Source: Arthrobacter sp. Leaf141
Lineage (GTDB): Bacteria > Actinomycetota > Actinomycetes > Actinomycetales > Micrococcaceae
Length of the DNA stretch: 64,000 bases
NCBI RefSeq assembly: GCF_001424565.1
Contig: NZ_LMOL01000004.1
Coordinates: forward strand, 87,078 to 151,077
Direction of reading: 5' to 3'
Part shown: positions 1 to 8,893 of the stretch, piece by piece
How positions within the stretch are numbered: position 1 is the stretch's first letter
Layout of the letters: each line of letters opens with the position of its first letter
Program-made: the position numbers and the translations under genes
Notes under the pieces: model-generated
Database searches by the model: none
The model's input: only the letters and a program-made list of their open reading frames with translations
What the model was told of the DNA's origin: nothing

Positions 1-1
1 C

Positions 2-613
2 CACGTGGAATACGCGTACTCCTGCATGGGCTACGAAATCCCCGGCGGCCTGGGCGTGAAACGTGCCGCCCTGGCCGAAGCCGCGGCCGGCGGCGCGGAC
101 CGCGACGTGGTGGTCATGGTGGGCGACGGCTCCTACCTGATGATGCACACCGAACTCGTCACCGCCGTCGCCGAACGGATCAAGCTGATTGTGGTCCTGA
201 TCCAGAACCACGGCTACGCCTCCATCGGTTCCCTGTCCGAGTCCCTGGGGTCCCAGCGCTTCGGGACCCAGTACCGGGTCCTGGACAATGAGCAGCATTC
301 GTTCGACGACGGCGAGATCCTGCCTGTTGACCTTGCCTTGAACGCCGAATCCCTGGGCGTGAAGGTCATCCGGATCGAGCCGGGCGAAAAGGTCATTGCC
401 CAGCTCGAACAAGCCATCGGGGACGCCAAGGCCGCCCCCGAACGCGGCGGACCCATCCTGATCCACATCGAATCCGATCCGCTCCTGGACGCCCCATCCT
501 CCGAGTCCTGGTGGGACGTTCCCGTATCCCAGGTCTCCGAACTGGACTCCACCAAAGCGGCCTTCCAGACCTACGTCGAGCACAAGAGCCGGCAACGCAC
601 ATTCCTCGGCTGA
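2..613 (+). CDS. iolD: 3D-(3,5/4)-trihydroxycyclohexane-1,2-dione hydrolase, C-terminal part (5' end outside window)
   Basis: The frame is open at the left edge, so only about the last 203 residues are seen; the GTG at 5 is an internal valine codon, not a start. The fragment carries the thiamine diphosphate/metal motif GDGSYLMMHTEL near residue 40 and QNHGYAS about 30 residues later, as in the C-terminal domain of IolD. IolD hydrolytically opens the cyclohexane-dione ring to 5-deoxy-glucuronate in cytoplasmic inositol breakdown. It is first of a same-strand run with iolA, iolE, iolG, iolH and iolT. The identification rests on the ThDP motif together with this context; other ThDP enzymes share the motif but not the neighbours. 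Confidence 0.93.
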   Translation, partial: HVEYAYSCMGYEIPGGLGVKRAALAEAAAGGADRDVVVMVGDGSYLMMHTELVTAVAERIKLIVVLIQNHGYASIGSLSESLGSQRFGTQYRVLDNEQHSFDDGEILPVDLALNAESLGVKVIRIEPGEKVIAQLEQAIGDAKAAPERGGPILIHIESDPLLDAPSSESWWDVPVSQVSELDSTKAAFQTYVEHKSRQRTFLG

Positions 614-668
614 ACCCGGCCGGCAGCACTTCAGCATACGAACCTCCCACCACTCAAGGAAGAGTCCC

Positions 669-2183
669 ATGACGCTCACCTCCACGCAGACCACCACCAT
701 CAACCACTTCATCAACGGCGCCCAGACCGCCGGCGTTGGCACCCGCACCCAGCCGGTCTACAACCCGGCCACCGGTGCCGTGTCCGGCGAACTCCGCCTG
801 GCCAACCGTGCCGACCTGGACACCACCGTCGCCGCCGCCCGCAAGGCCGCGGACAGCTGGGGCGACATCTCCCTGGCCAAGCGCACCGCCGTGCTCTTCA
901 AGTTCCGTGAGCTCGTCGCCGCGCACGTGGACGAACTCGCCGAACTGATCACGGCCGAACACGGCAAGGTCCTTTCCGACGCCAAAGGCGAGATCGGCCG
1001 CGGCCTGGAAGTCATCGAGTTCGCCTGCGGGATCCCCACCCTGCTCAAGGGCGACTATTCCGACCAGGTCTCCACCGGCATCGACGTCTTCTCTTTCCGC
1101 GAACCCCTCGGCGTGGTCGCCGGGATCACCCCGTTCAACTTCCCCGTGATGGTTCCGCTCTGGATGGCACCCATGGCCATTGCCACCGGTAACGCCTTTA
1201 TCCTTAAGCCCTCCGAACGTGACCCCTCCGCCTCGATGCTCCTCGCGAAACTCTGGAAGGACGCCGGCCTTCCCGACGGGGTCTTCCAGGTCCTGCACGG
1301 CGACAAGGAAACCGTCGACGGCCTCCTGACCCACCCCGACGTGGACGGCATCTCCTTCGTCGGCTCTACCCCGATCGCCCAGTACGTCCACGAAACAGCG
1401 ACCAGGCACGGCAAGCGCGTCCAGGCCCTCGGCGGGGCGAAGAACCACGCCATCATCATGCCCGACGCCGACCTTGACAACGCCGCCGACCACCTCGCTG
1501 CCGCTGCCTTCGGTTCCGCCGGGGAACGCTGCATGGCGATCTCCGTGGCCGTCGCCGTTGGCGACGCCGCCGACGCACTGGTCAGCAAGGTCCAGGAACG
1601 CGCCGAAGCCGTCAAGGTCAACAACGGCACCGCACCCGACGCCGAAATGGGCCCGGTCATCACCCCCGCCTCCCGGGAACGCATCATCCGGATCGTCACC
1701 GAAGCCGAAACCGCCGGCGCCGCCATGGTGGTGGATGGCCGCGACCTCGTTGTCCCCGGCCACGAAGAAGGCTTCTGGGTAGGCCCTACCGTGATCGACC
1801 ACGTCAACACCGAAATGACCGCCTACAACGAGGAAATCTTCGGACCCGTCCTCGTGGTGGTCCGCGTCCCGGACCTCACCGCCGGCATCAACCTCATCAA
1901 CGCCAACCCCTATGGCAACGGCACCGCGATTTTCACCTCCTCCGGCGCCCACGCCCGCACCTTCCAGCGCTCCGTGACCGTCGGCATGATCGGCATCAAC
2001 GTGCCCCTGCCCGTCCCGGTGGCGTACCACTCCTTCGGCGGCTGGAAAGCCTCGCTCTTCGGCGACAAGCACATCTACGGTCCAGAAGGCGTCTCCTTCT
2101 ACACCCGCGGAAAAGTCGTCACCTCCCGCTGGCCGGAACCCAAAACCGCCTCCGGCGCCTCCTACAACTTCCCCTCCAACTGA
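669..2183 (+). CDS. iolA: methylmalonate-semialdehyde / malonate-semialdehyde dehydrogenase (CoA-acylating)
   Basis: At 504 residues this is the normal length for the MmsA/IolA aldehyde dehydrogenase family, which turns malonate semialdehyde into acetyl-CoA at the end of the inositol pathway. Visible motifs are the N-terminal-half signature ITPFNFPVMVPLWM, the NAD-site segment FVGSTPIAQYV, and the catalytic block GSAGERCMA with the nucleophilic cysteine at residue 288, matching the known family position. The ATG at 669 is preceded by AAGGAAGAG at a good distance. It lies 55 bases after iolD and 40 before iolE, consistent with one transcript. A valine-catabolic MmsA role is possible in principle, but the iol neighbours favour IolA. 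Confidence 0.95.
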   Translation: MTLTSTQTTTINHFINGAQTAGVGTRTQPVYNPATGAVSGELRLANRADLDTTVAAARKAADSWGDISLAKRTAVLFKFRELVAAHVDELAELITAEHGKVLSDAKGEIGRGLEVIEFACGIPTLLKGDYSDQVSTGIDVFSFREPLGVVAGITPFNFPVMVPLWMAPMAIATGNAFILKPSERDPSASMLLAKLWKDAGLPDGVFQVLHGDKETVDGLLTHPDVDGISFVGSTPIAQYVHETATRHGKRVQALGGAKNHAIIMPDADLDNAADHLAAAAFGSAGERCMAISVAVAVGDAADALVSKVQERAEAVKVNNGTAPDAEMGPVITPASRERIIRIVTEAETAGAAMVVDGRDLVVPGHEEGFWVGPTVIDHVNTEMTAYNEEIFGPVLVVVRVPDLTAGINLINANPYGNGTAIFTSSGAHARTFQRSVTVGMIGINVPLPVPVAYHSFGGWKASLFGDKHIYGPEGVSFYTRGKVVTSRWPEPKTASGASYNFPSN

Positions 2184-2223
2184 CGCCCCGGCGCACGTCC
2201 CACCAGAGAAAGACACCGCTGTC

Positions 2224-3141
2224 ATGACCGACGTAGAGAACAAACTGATCATCGGCACCGCGCCGGACTCCTGGGGTGTCTGGTTCGCGGATGACCCGCA
2301 GCAGACCCCCTGGGAGCGTTTCCTGGACGAAGTAGCCGAGTCCGGCTACAAGTGGATCGAACTGGGCCCCTACGGCTACCTGCCCAACGACCCCACCCGC
2401 CTGGCGGAGGAGCTGAAGCAGCGCGACCTGAAGGTCACCGCCGGTACCGTTTTCACCGCCTTCCACCGTGGCCTTGACCAGTGGGAAACCGCCTGGGAGC
2501 CGGCCCGCAAGGTGGCGGAACTGACCGCTGCCATGGGTGGCGAGCACATCGTGGTCATCCCGGCCATGTGGCGCGACGACGTCACCGGCGAAGCCGTGGA
2601 AAGCGGCGAACTCACCGAAAAGGCCTGGGCCGACTTGTTCGCCGGACACAACCGGCTGGGCAAGACCCTGCTGGAGGACTTCGGCCTGAACCAGCAGTTC
2701 CACTCGCACGCCGACTCCCACGTGGGCGCGCAGGCAGACATCGAACACCTGCTCGCCGCCACGGACGCCAAGTACCTGAACCTGTGCCTGGATACCGGCC
2801 ACGCGGAATACTGCGGTGCCTCCAGCCTTGAACTGATCAAGAACTTCCCGGACCGGATCGGCTACCTGCACCTGAAGCAGATCAACCCGGAGATCCTCAA
2901 AAAGGTCAACGACGAGAACATGACGTGGGCGGCCGCCAACCTGGCCGGCGTGATGACCGAGCCGCCCAACGGGCTGCCGGACCTGCGCGCCGTCATCGAA
3001 GCCGTGGAAGCCCTGAACCGCCCCATTTTCGGGATCGTGGAACAGGACATGTACCCCGTGGCCTTCGATGTGCCGATGCCCATCGCCAAGCGCACCCGCA
3101 ACTACCTGCTCTCGTGCGGTTCCCGCACCGTCGTGAACTGA
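2224..3141 (+). CDS. iolE: myo-inosose-2 dehydratase
   Basis: This 305-residue protein belongs to the xylose-isomerase-like TIM-barrel superfamily. It begins LIIGTAPDSWGVWF, the typical IolE opening, and carries metal-ligand segments such as QQFHSHADSHVG and LNLCLDTGHAEYCG. IolE dehydrates 2-keto-myo-inositol (scyllo-inosose) to the trihydroxycyclohexane-dione that IolD then hydrolyses, so enzyme and substrate supply are encoded next to each other. GAGAAAG precedes the ATG. It is 40 bases after iolA and 28 before iolG. Confidence 0.95.
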   Translation: MTDVENKLIIGTAPDSWGVWFADDPQQTPWERFLDEVAESGYKWIELGPYGYLPNDPTRLAEELKQRDLKVTAGTVFTAFHRGLDQWETAWEPARKVAELTAAMGGEHIVVIPAMWRDDVTGEAVESGELTEKAWADLFAGHNRLGKTLLEDFGLNQQFHSHADSHVGAQADIEHLLAATDAKYLNLCLDTGHAEYCGASSLELIKNFPDRIGYLHLKQINPEILKKVNDENMTWAAANLAGVMTEPPNGLPDLRAVIEAVEALNRPIFGIVEQDMYPVAFDVPMPIAKRTRNYLLSCGSRTVVN

Positions 3142-3169
3142 ACCCCTACTTACTCCGAAGGACAAAACA

Positions 3170-4183
3170 ATGACTGAATCCCTGCGCGTAGCCGTCATCG
3201 GTGCCGGACGCATGGGCGCTGACCACATCCAGCGCCTCAACACCCGCATCCACGGCGCCGAAGTGGCCGCCGTCGTCGACGTTGACCTGGCCCGTGCCCA
3301 GGCAGCCATCGAAGGCATTCCCGGCGCCGTGGCCCTGGCCGATGCCGGGGAAGCGCTCAACAACGGCGACGTCAACGCCGTCCTGATCGCCACCCCCGGG
3401 TTCCTGCACGAGGACATCCTCCTCAAGGCCATCGCGAAGGACATCCCCATCCTCTGCGAAAAGCCGCTGACCCCCGACGCCGAATCCTCGCTGAAGATCG
3501 TCGAAGCCGAAGTGGCGCTGGGCCACAAGCGCGTCCAGGTGGGCTTTATGCGCCGCTTCGACGCCGAGTACGCGTCCCTGGGCAAAATCATCCGCGACCA
3601 CGAACTCGGTGAGCTGCTGATGCTGCACCACCAGCACCGCAACCCCACCACCCCGCCCGGCTTCACCAACGAGATGCTGATCAACGACTCCGTGGTGCAC
3701 GAATTTGATGCCATCCGGTTCTTCACCGGCGAGGAAATCACCAGCGTCCAGGTCCGGATGGGCAAGGCCACCAAAAATGCCCCCGCCGGCCAGCACGATC
3801 CCCAGCACGTCCTGATCGAAACCGAATCAGGTGTCCTGGCCGACGTCGAAATCTACGTCAACGCCCGGTTCGGCTACGAAGTTGCCACCCAGGCGTCCTT
3901 CGAGGACGGCATCGTCAGCATCGGCGGCGACAAGGGACCCTACACCCGCAGCGCCGGGCGCTGGGGAGGCAACATCACGCCCGGCTTCGAAGAGCGCTTC
4001 GGCGCCGCATACGACGTCGAAATCCAGGCCTGGGTGGACGCGGCACTTGAGGGCGGCATCGGCGGCCCCACCGCTTGGGACGGGTACGCGACGGCTGCCT
4101 GCTGCGAAGCCGGCGTCGAGGCGCAGAAGAACGGCGAAAAGGTTGCCGTCAAGCTCGCGGCCAAGCCGGACCTCTACAACTAG
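3170..4183 (+). CDS. iolG: inositol 2-dehydrogenase, Gfo/Idh/MocA family
   Basis: This 337-residue NAD-dependent oxidoreductase oxidises myo-inositol to 2-keto-myo-inositol, the first pathway step. The N-terminal Rossmann motif is VIGAGRMGADH. The catalytic set seen in IolG proteins is present: Lys98 in CEKPL, Asp173 and His177 in NDSVVHEFDA. The ATG has AAGGACAAAAC just upstream. It lies between iolE and iolH. Two further paralogues occur at 9830 and 10878; this copy is the most likely canonical IolG because it sits inside the iolDAEGHT run, although assignment of stereoisomer preference among the three is inference. Confidence 0.93.
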   Translation: MTESLRVAVIGAGRMGADHIQRLNTRIHGAEVAAVVDVDLARAQAAIEGIPGAVALADAGEALNNGDVNAVLIATPGFLHEDILLKAIAKDIPILCEKPLTPDAESSLKIVEAEVALGHKRVQVGFMRRFDAEYASLGKIIRDHELGELLMLHHQHRNPTTPPGFTNEMLINDSVVHEFDAIRFFTGEEITSVQVRMGKATKNAPAGQHDPQHVLIETESGVLADVEIYVNARFGYEVATQASFEDGIVSIGGDKGPYTRSAGRWGGNITPGFEERFGAAYDVEIQAWVDAALEGGIGGPTAWDGYATAACCEAGVEAQKNGEKVAVKLAAKPDLYN

Positions 4184-4226
4184 TCCTTCGACCGCCACGC
4201 CAACTGATCCACAATGGAGTGTTTTT

Positions 4227-5102
4227 GTGAAAATCGCCCTTGACCCCACGCCGTACCACCACTCGCACACCCTGCTTGAATTTCCGAAGGTGGTGGCGGA
4301 CCTCGGCTACAAGTACCTGCAGATGACTCCGCACCAGGACCTGATTCCGTTTTACAACCACCCCAAAGCGGATGATGAACTGGTGGGCCAGCTCCGGAAG
4401 GCCTGCCGGGACGCGGACATTGAGATTGCCTCCGTGCTGCCGGTCCTGCGCTGGTCCGGGCCCGACGAGGACGCGCGGGAAGCCGCGGTGCGGTACTGGA
4501 AGCGTGCCATCCAGATCACCGTGGACCTCGGCGTCAGCACCATGAACACCGAGTTCAGCGGCCGGCCGGAAAAGGCCGAGGAATCCGAGCGGGCGTTTTA
4601 CCGCTCCATGGAGGAACTGCTGCCGATCATCGAACGGGAAGGCATCGATCTGCTGATCGACCCACACCCGGACGACTTCGTTGAGGAAGGCCTGGCCGCG
4701 ATCCGGGTGATCCGGGGCCTGAACTCCAAAAATGTGGGCCTGGTGTACGTGGCGTCGCACAGCTTCCACATGAAGGACGCGCCCCTGGAAATCATGCGGG
4801 CAGCGGGCGACAAGCTCCGCCTGGTCCACGTCGCCGACACCATGGACCACCACGCCTCGCACGGGCTGCGCTACATCACCAACCCACCCGGAAACCCGGT
4901 CCGGGTGCACCAGCACCTTAAAGTGGGCGACGGCGACGTCAACTGGGACGAGTTCTTCGGCGGCCTGAAGGAAATCGGCTTCCTCGACCGGGACGATACC
5001 GTGATGGTCTCCAGTGTCTTTGCGGAGGACGACCACGCGGATGAGGTCTCCCGCTACCAGCTGGACACCATCAACCAGTACATCCAAAAGGTGAGCGTAT
5101 GA
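4227..5102 (+). CDS. iolH: IolH-like sugar phosphate isomerase/epimerase
   Basis: This 291-residue TIM-barrel protein of the AP-endonuclease-2/xylose-isomerase superfamily begins MKIALDPTPYHHSH and contains conserved metal-site pieces LLIDPHPDDF and LVHVADTMDHHASH. Length and position match IolH of other inositol operons; its exact reaction is not settled in the literature. I place the start at the GTG at 4227 because AATGGAGTG lies just upstream and the protein then begins at the first barrel strand; the frame is open far upstream but overlaps iolG there. The stop overlaps the start of iolT in an ATGA junction, suggesting coupled translation. Confidence 0.87.
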   Translation: MKIALDPTPYHHSHTLLEFPKVVADLGYKYLQMTPHQDLIPFYNHPKADDELVGQLRKACRDADIEIASVLPVLRWSGPDEDAREAAVRYWKRAIQITVDLGVSTMNTEFSGRPEKAEESERAFYRSMEELLPIIEREGIDLLIDPHPDDFVEEGLAAIRVIRGLNSKNVGLVYVASHSFHMKDAPLEIMRAAGDKLRLVHVADTMDHHASHGLRYITNPPGNPVRVHQHLKVGDGDVNWDEFFGGLKEIGFLDRDDTVMVSSVFAEDDHADEVSRYQLDTINQYIQKVSV

Positions 5103-6517
5103 CGTCCCCCATCCCCGTGGAGACCACAACCAAACAGCCCGGCAACCACAAGCGGGCGCTCCGGACGGTCACCATCATCTCCACCTTCGGCGGCCTGCTG
5201 TTCGGCTACGACACCGGCGTGATCAACGGCGCGTTGCCATACATGCAGGAGGACCTGGGCCTGACGCCGCTGACCGAAGGGCTGGTCACCTCTTCCCTGC
5301 TGTTCGGCGCCGCCTTCGGTGCGCTGCTGGGCGGCCGGCTGGCGGACCGGAACGGCCGCCGCAAGATGATCATGGTCCTGGCCGTGGTATTCCTCATCGG
5401 CACCCTGGCCTGCACCTTCTCGCCCACCACCGAGGTGATGATCGCGGCCAGGTTCATCCTGGGCCTGGCGGTGGGCGGAGCGTCTGTCACGGTACCCGTC
5501 TACCTGGCCGAAGTCTCGCCAAGTGACCGGCGCGGGCGGATCGTCACGCAGAACGAGTTGATGATCGTCACGGGCCAGTTGCTGGCGTTCATCTTCAACG
5601 CCTACCTGGGCAACACCTTCGGGGAAGCCGGCGGCATCTGGCGCTGGATGCTGGTCATTGCCACCCTGCCCGCCATCGCGCTGTGGATCGGCATGAACTT
5701 TATGCCGGAAAGCCCACGCTGGCTGGCTTCCATGGGCAGCTTCGGGGAGACCCTCAGCGTGTTGCAGCGCATCAGGTCCCAAGCCGAGGCCCGGGCGGAG
5801 TTCGAAGAGGTCAAAGCCATGGCTGTGGAGGACTACAAGTCCAAAATGGGCACGTGGAAGGACCTGGGTATTCCCTGGCTGCGCCGCATCTTTTTTGTGG
5901 GCCTGGGCCTGGCAGTGATCCAGCAGATCACCGGCGTGAACTCCATCATGTATTACGGCACACAGATCCTGGCGCAGTCGGGCTTCGGCCGTGAAGCCGC
6001 GCTGACGGCGAACATCGCAAACGGCGTGATTTCGGTCCTTGCCACGTTTGTAGGCATCTGGTTGCTGGGCCGGGTGGGACGGCGCCGCATGCTGATCACC
6101 GGACAGATAGGAACCACCGCCGCCCTGGTCCTGATCGGAGTGTTCTCGCTGATCCTGCCTGAGGGTTCCGCCCGGGGCTTTGTTATCCTGGCCCTGACGG
6201 TGACGTTCCTGGCGTTCCAGCAGGGTGCCATTTCGCCCGTAACGTGGCTAATGCTCTCGGAGATCTTCCCGCTGAAGATCCGCGGCCTCGGCATGGGAGC
6301 CTCCGCTTTCCTCCTGTGGATCGTCAACTTCCTGGTGGGCTTCGGCTTCCCCCAACTCCTTGCCGCCATTGGCTTGTCCAACACGTTTTTTGTGTTTGCG
6401 GTCCTGGGGGTCGGTGCGATCGCATTTGCCGCCAGGTACGTTCCGGAAACCAAGGACAAGAGCCTCGAGGACCTGGAGCACTACTTCCGGAATCTTGTGG
6501 TGAAAGAGCGCCAGTAG
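5099..6517 (+). CDS. iolT: sugar-porter MFS transporter, probable inositol:proton symporter
   Basis: This 472-residue, 12-helix protein has sugar-porter signatures: GLLFGYDTGVINGALPYM in helix 1, RLADRNGRRKM between helices 2 and 3, PESPRWL after helix 6, and a PETKDKSLEDLE motif at the C terminus. These resemble IolT and the human HMIT family. It is translationally coupled to iolH (ATGA overlap) and closes the iol operon, followed by a strong hairpin. The likely substrate is myo-inositol taken up across the cytoplasmic membrane; the substrate is inferred from family and operon. Confidence 0.9.
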   Translation: MTSPIPVETTTKQPGNHKRALRTVTIISTFGGLLFGYDTGVINGALPYMQEDLGLTPLTEGLVTSSLLFGAAFGALLGGRLADRNGRRKMIMVLAVVFLIGTLACTFSPTTEVMIAARFILGLAVGGASVTVPVYLAEVSPSDRRGRIVTQNELMIVTGQLLAFIFNAYLGNTFGEAGGIWRWMLVIATLPAIALWIGMNFMPESPRWLASMGSFGETLSVLQRIRSQAEARAEFEEVKAMAVEDYKSKMGTWKDLGIPWLRRIFFVGLGLAVIQQITGVNSIMYYGTQILAQSGFGREAALTANIANGVISVLATFVGIWLLGRVGRRRMLITGQIGTTAALVLIGVFSLILPEGSARGFVILALTVTFLAFQQGAISPVTWLMLSEIFPLKIRGLGMGASAFLLWIVNFLVGFGFPQLLAAIGLSNTFFVFAVLGVGAIAFAARYVPETKDKSLEDLEHYFRNLVVKERQ

Positions 6518-6543
6518 CCCTTACGACTCTTTTTACAACGCAA

Positions 6544-6575
6544 AACGGCCGCCCGTCATCCGACGGGCGGCCGTT
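6544..6575 (+). terminator. intrinsic hairpin terminator after iolT
   Basis: A perfect 14-bp stem (AACGGCCGCCCGTC with its complement) closes a 4-base loop ATCC, 27 bases after the iolT stop. No long U run follows, as is common in high-GC actinobacteria. It separates the iol operon from the following ABC operon. Confidence 0.85.
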
Positions 6576-6660
6576 CTGCGTTCCGTGCCACATAAGGGAT
6601 AGAGCGCGCTAAAAGTATGCTTCTGAGGTCATTTTCTGCCTTCAAGCCAATTTGCTCACG

Positions 6661-6674
6661 TAAGTACATACTTA
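6661..6674. promoter_or_regulatory. palindrome upstream of ABC operon promoter, candidate operator
   Basis: TAAGTA-CA-TACTTA is a perfect 6+6 inverted repeat ending 15 bases before the -35 hexamer at 6690. A related, imperfect copy (AAGTATGCTT) lies near 6613. The position suits a regulator of the inositol ABC operon; the LacI (13903) or GntR (15951) products are candidates, but nothing in the sequence decides between them. Confidence 0.4.
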
Positions 6675-6689
6675 TGTCAGTACAAACTC

Positions 6690-6718
6690 TTGACATGTGT
6701 GGTCCCAGTCACCATGAT
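6690..6718 (+). promoter_or_regulatory. candidate sigma70-type promoter of the ABC/dehydrogenase operon
   Basis: TTGACA at 6690-6695 and CATGAT at 6713-6718 are separated by 17 bases, in the only sizeable gap between iolT and the binding-protein gene. The -35 is a consensus match and the -10 a moderate one. Transcription would start about 60 bases before the GTG at 6788. Confidence 0.6.
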
Positions 6719-6787
6719 CAATGAAGACGGCAAGCGAACCGGTGCAAGGATGCGCCGGTCCAGCCGGAAAATCGAAGGAGATTTATC

Positions 6788-7783
6788 GTGAAGACGCTTT
6801 CCTGGCGTAAGGCGGCACTCATGGCTGCAGTTGTCCCCATGCTGGCCCTGAGCGCCTGTTCCAGCACCGGAGGCAAGCCGGTTGATGCGGGCAGCAATGC
6901 AGGCAGCGGCCAGGTGGCCACGACGGACCGGATAAAAATCGCACTGATCACCCACGCGGCTCCGGGCGATACCTTCTGGGACATTGTCCGCAAAGGGGCT
7001 GAAGAAGCCTCGGCCAAAGACAACGTTGAACTCCTCTACACTTCCGACCCGGAAGGCGGGCGCCAGGCCCAGCTGATTGAACAGGCCATTGACCAAAAGG
7101 TTGATGGGATCGCCGTCACCCTGGCCAAGCCGGACGCCCTCAAGGATGCGCTGAAGAAGGCAACAGCCGCCGGGATCCCCGTGGTCAGCTTCAACGCCGG
7201 CGAATCAGTCTCGGCCCAGCTCGGCGCTTTCACCCACTTCGGTTCCAACGAAAAGCTGGCCGGCGCTGCAGCCGGTGACAAACTCAAGGCCGAGGGCCTG
7301 CAGCACCCGATCTGCGTCATCCAGGAACAGGGCCACGTGGGGCTCGAAGCCCGGTGCGCAGGCGTCAAGGAGAAGCTCCCGGAGACCGAGATCCTTTACG
7401 TCGCCGGCACGGACATGACCCAGGTTTCCTCCACCGTGACGGCCAAGCTCCAGGCCACTGCGGACGCCGACTCGATCATCGGCCTCGGTGCACCGTTCAC
7501 GCTGACCATCCTCAAGGCCGTAACGTCCGCAGGCAGCAAGGCCAAGGTGGCCTCGTTCGATATGAACGCCGACCTGGCCCAGAAAATCTCCGACGGCGAG
7601 ATCCTTTTCACGATTGACCAGCAGCCGTGGCTGCAGGGCTACGGCTCCATTGATGCGCTCTGGCAGAACAAGCGCGGCGGGTTCAAGATCGGTGGCGGAC
7701 AGCCCGTCCTGACCGGCCCCACCGTCGTTGACAAGGCCGCTGCTTCAGCTGCCCTGACCTTCGCCCAGCAGGGCGTCCGCTAA
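6788..7783 (+). CDS. sugar ABC transporter substrate-binding lipoprotein (RbsB-like)
   Basis: This 331-residue exported lipoprotein has a positively charged start, a hydrophobic stretch and a lipobox LALSAC with Cys24 as the lipidation site. The mature part has the type I periplasmic-binding fold of the ribose/inositol group (IKIALITHAAPGDTFWD, then GIAVTLAKPDALKDAL and GIPVVSFNAGES). The GTG start is chosen because AAGGAG lies 7 bases upstream. It is first in an operon with a permease, an ATPase and two MocA-type dehydrogenases, beside iol genes, so inositol or an inositol isomer/derivative is the likely ligand. The ligand is inferred. Confidence 0.9.
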   Translation: MKTLSWRKAALMAAVVPMLALSACSSTGGKPVDAGSNAGSGQVATTDRIKIALITHAAPGDTFWDIVRKGAEEASAKDNVELLYTSDPEGGRQAQLIEQAIDQKVDGIAVTLAKPDALKDALKKATAAGIPVVSFNAGESVSAQLGAFTHFGSNEKLAGAAAGDKLKAEGLQHPICVIQEQGHVGLEARCAGVKEKLPETEILYVAGTDMTQVSSTVTAKLQATADADSIIGLGAPFTLTILKAVTSAGSKAKVASFDMNADLAQKISDGEILFTIDQQPWLQGYGSIDALWQNKRGGFKIGGGQPVLTGPTVVDKAAASAALTFAQQGVR

Positions 7784-7837
7784 ACAGTTTGTCCACGGGC
7801 CCGGGGGAGACCCCGGGCCCGCACGAAGGAGAACATC

Positions 7838-8881
7838 ATGACTCAAACTTTGACCAGGCCGCCCGTAGTGGATGAACGTGTTGGCCGGCGGAATCCGTTG
7901 CAGAAGCTGTTGGGCCGGCCTGAGGTCGGTGCCCTCGTGGGCGCGATTGTCCTTTTTGTATTCTTCGCGTCCGTATCCCAGACGTTTATCCAGCCCAACG
8001 CGTTTGCGACGGTTTTGTACGGCAGTTCCACGATCGGGATCATGGCGGTGGGCGTTTCGCTGCTGATGATTGGTGGGGAGTTTGACCTTTCCACCGGCGT
8101 GGCGGTGATCAGTTCGGCGTTGACGGCCTCGATGTTCAGCTGGTACTTCAGCGTGAATGTTTGGGTCGGGGTGGTCCTGGCACTGGTGGTATCACTGGGG
8201 ATCGGCTACATCAACGGGTGGATCCTGATGAAGACCAAACTGCCCAGCTTCATCGTGACGCTGGCGACGTTCCTGATGCTGACAGGCCTGAACCTGGGTC
8301 TGACCCGGCTGATCGGCGGGGGTGTGTCGTCCCCCTCAATTTCGACGATGGACGGGTTCGCGTCCGCACAGGCCGTGTTTTCCTCCTCGGTGAACATTGG
8401 CGGGGTGGAAGTTAAAAACACTGTATTTATCTGGATTGTGCTGGTTGCGGTGGCGTCCTGGGTCCTGCTCCGCACCAAAGTGGGCAACTGGATCTTCGCC
8501 GTCGGGGGCGACGAAAACGCCGCCCGCGCCGTGGGTGTGCCGGTCAAAGCCACCAAGATCGGGTTGTTTATGGCCGTGGGATTCTGCGGCTGGGTGCTGG
8601 GCATGCACAATCTGTTCGCTTTCGACGCGGTGCAGTCCGGTGAGGGGGTGGGCAACGAATTCCTCTACATCATCGCTGCGGTGATCGGCGGCTGCCTGCT
8701 GACCGGCGGGTATGGTTCGGCGGTCGGTGGCGCTGTTGGCGCGTTTATCTTCGGGATGGCGAACAAGGGCATCGTGTATGCGCAGTGGAACCCGGATTGG
8801 TTCAAGTTCTTCCTGGGGCTGATGCTGTTGCTGGCCACCATCGTGAACCTGATCGTCAAACGCCGTGCAGAGCTGAAGTAA
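7838..8881 (+). CDS. sugar ABC transporter permease (RbsC-like)
   Basis: This 347-residue polytopic membrane protein of the RbsC/AraH family carries family segments such as GVSLLMIGGEFDLSTGV, GYINGWILMKTKLPSFIVTL, and GGDENAARAVGVPVKATK before the C-terminal helices. GAAGGAGAACATC provides the ribosome site. It sits between the binding protein (54 bases upstream) and the ATPase gene (12 bases downstream) and should form the homodimeric channel of the importer. Confidence 0.92.
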   Translation: MTQTLTRPPVVDERVGRRNPLQKLLGRPEVGALVGAIVLFVFFASVSQTFIQPNAFATVLYGSSTIGIMAVGVSLLMIGGEFDLSTGVAVISSALTASMFSWYFSVNVWVGVVLALVVSLGIGYINGWILMKTKLPSFIVTLATFLMLTGLNLGLTRLIGGGVSSPSISTMDGFASAQAVFSSSVNIGGVEVKNTVFIWIVLVAVASWVLLRTKVGNWIFAVGGDENAARAVGVPVKATKIGLFMAVGFCGWVLGMHNLFAFDAVQSGEGVGNEFLYIIAAVIGGCLLTGGYGSAVGGAVGAFIFGMANKGIVYAQWNPDWFKFFLGLMLLLATIVNLIVKRRAELK

Positions 8882-8893
8882 GGACCCGGATCC

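Noticed and set aside
654..2258. Long minus-strand frame of 534 codons opposite iolA
   Set aside because: A high-GC shadow frame: low-complexity Gly/Asp/Val composition and full overlap with a clear iolA gene.
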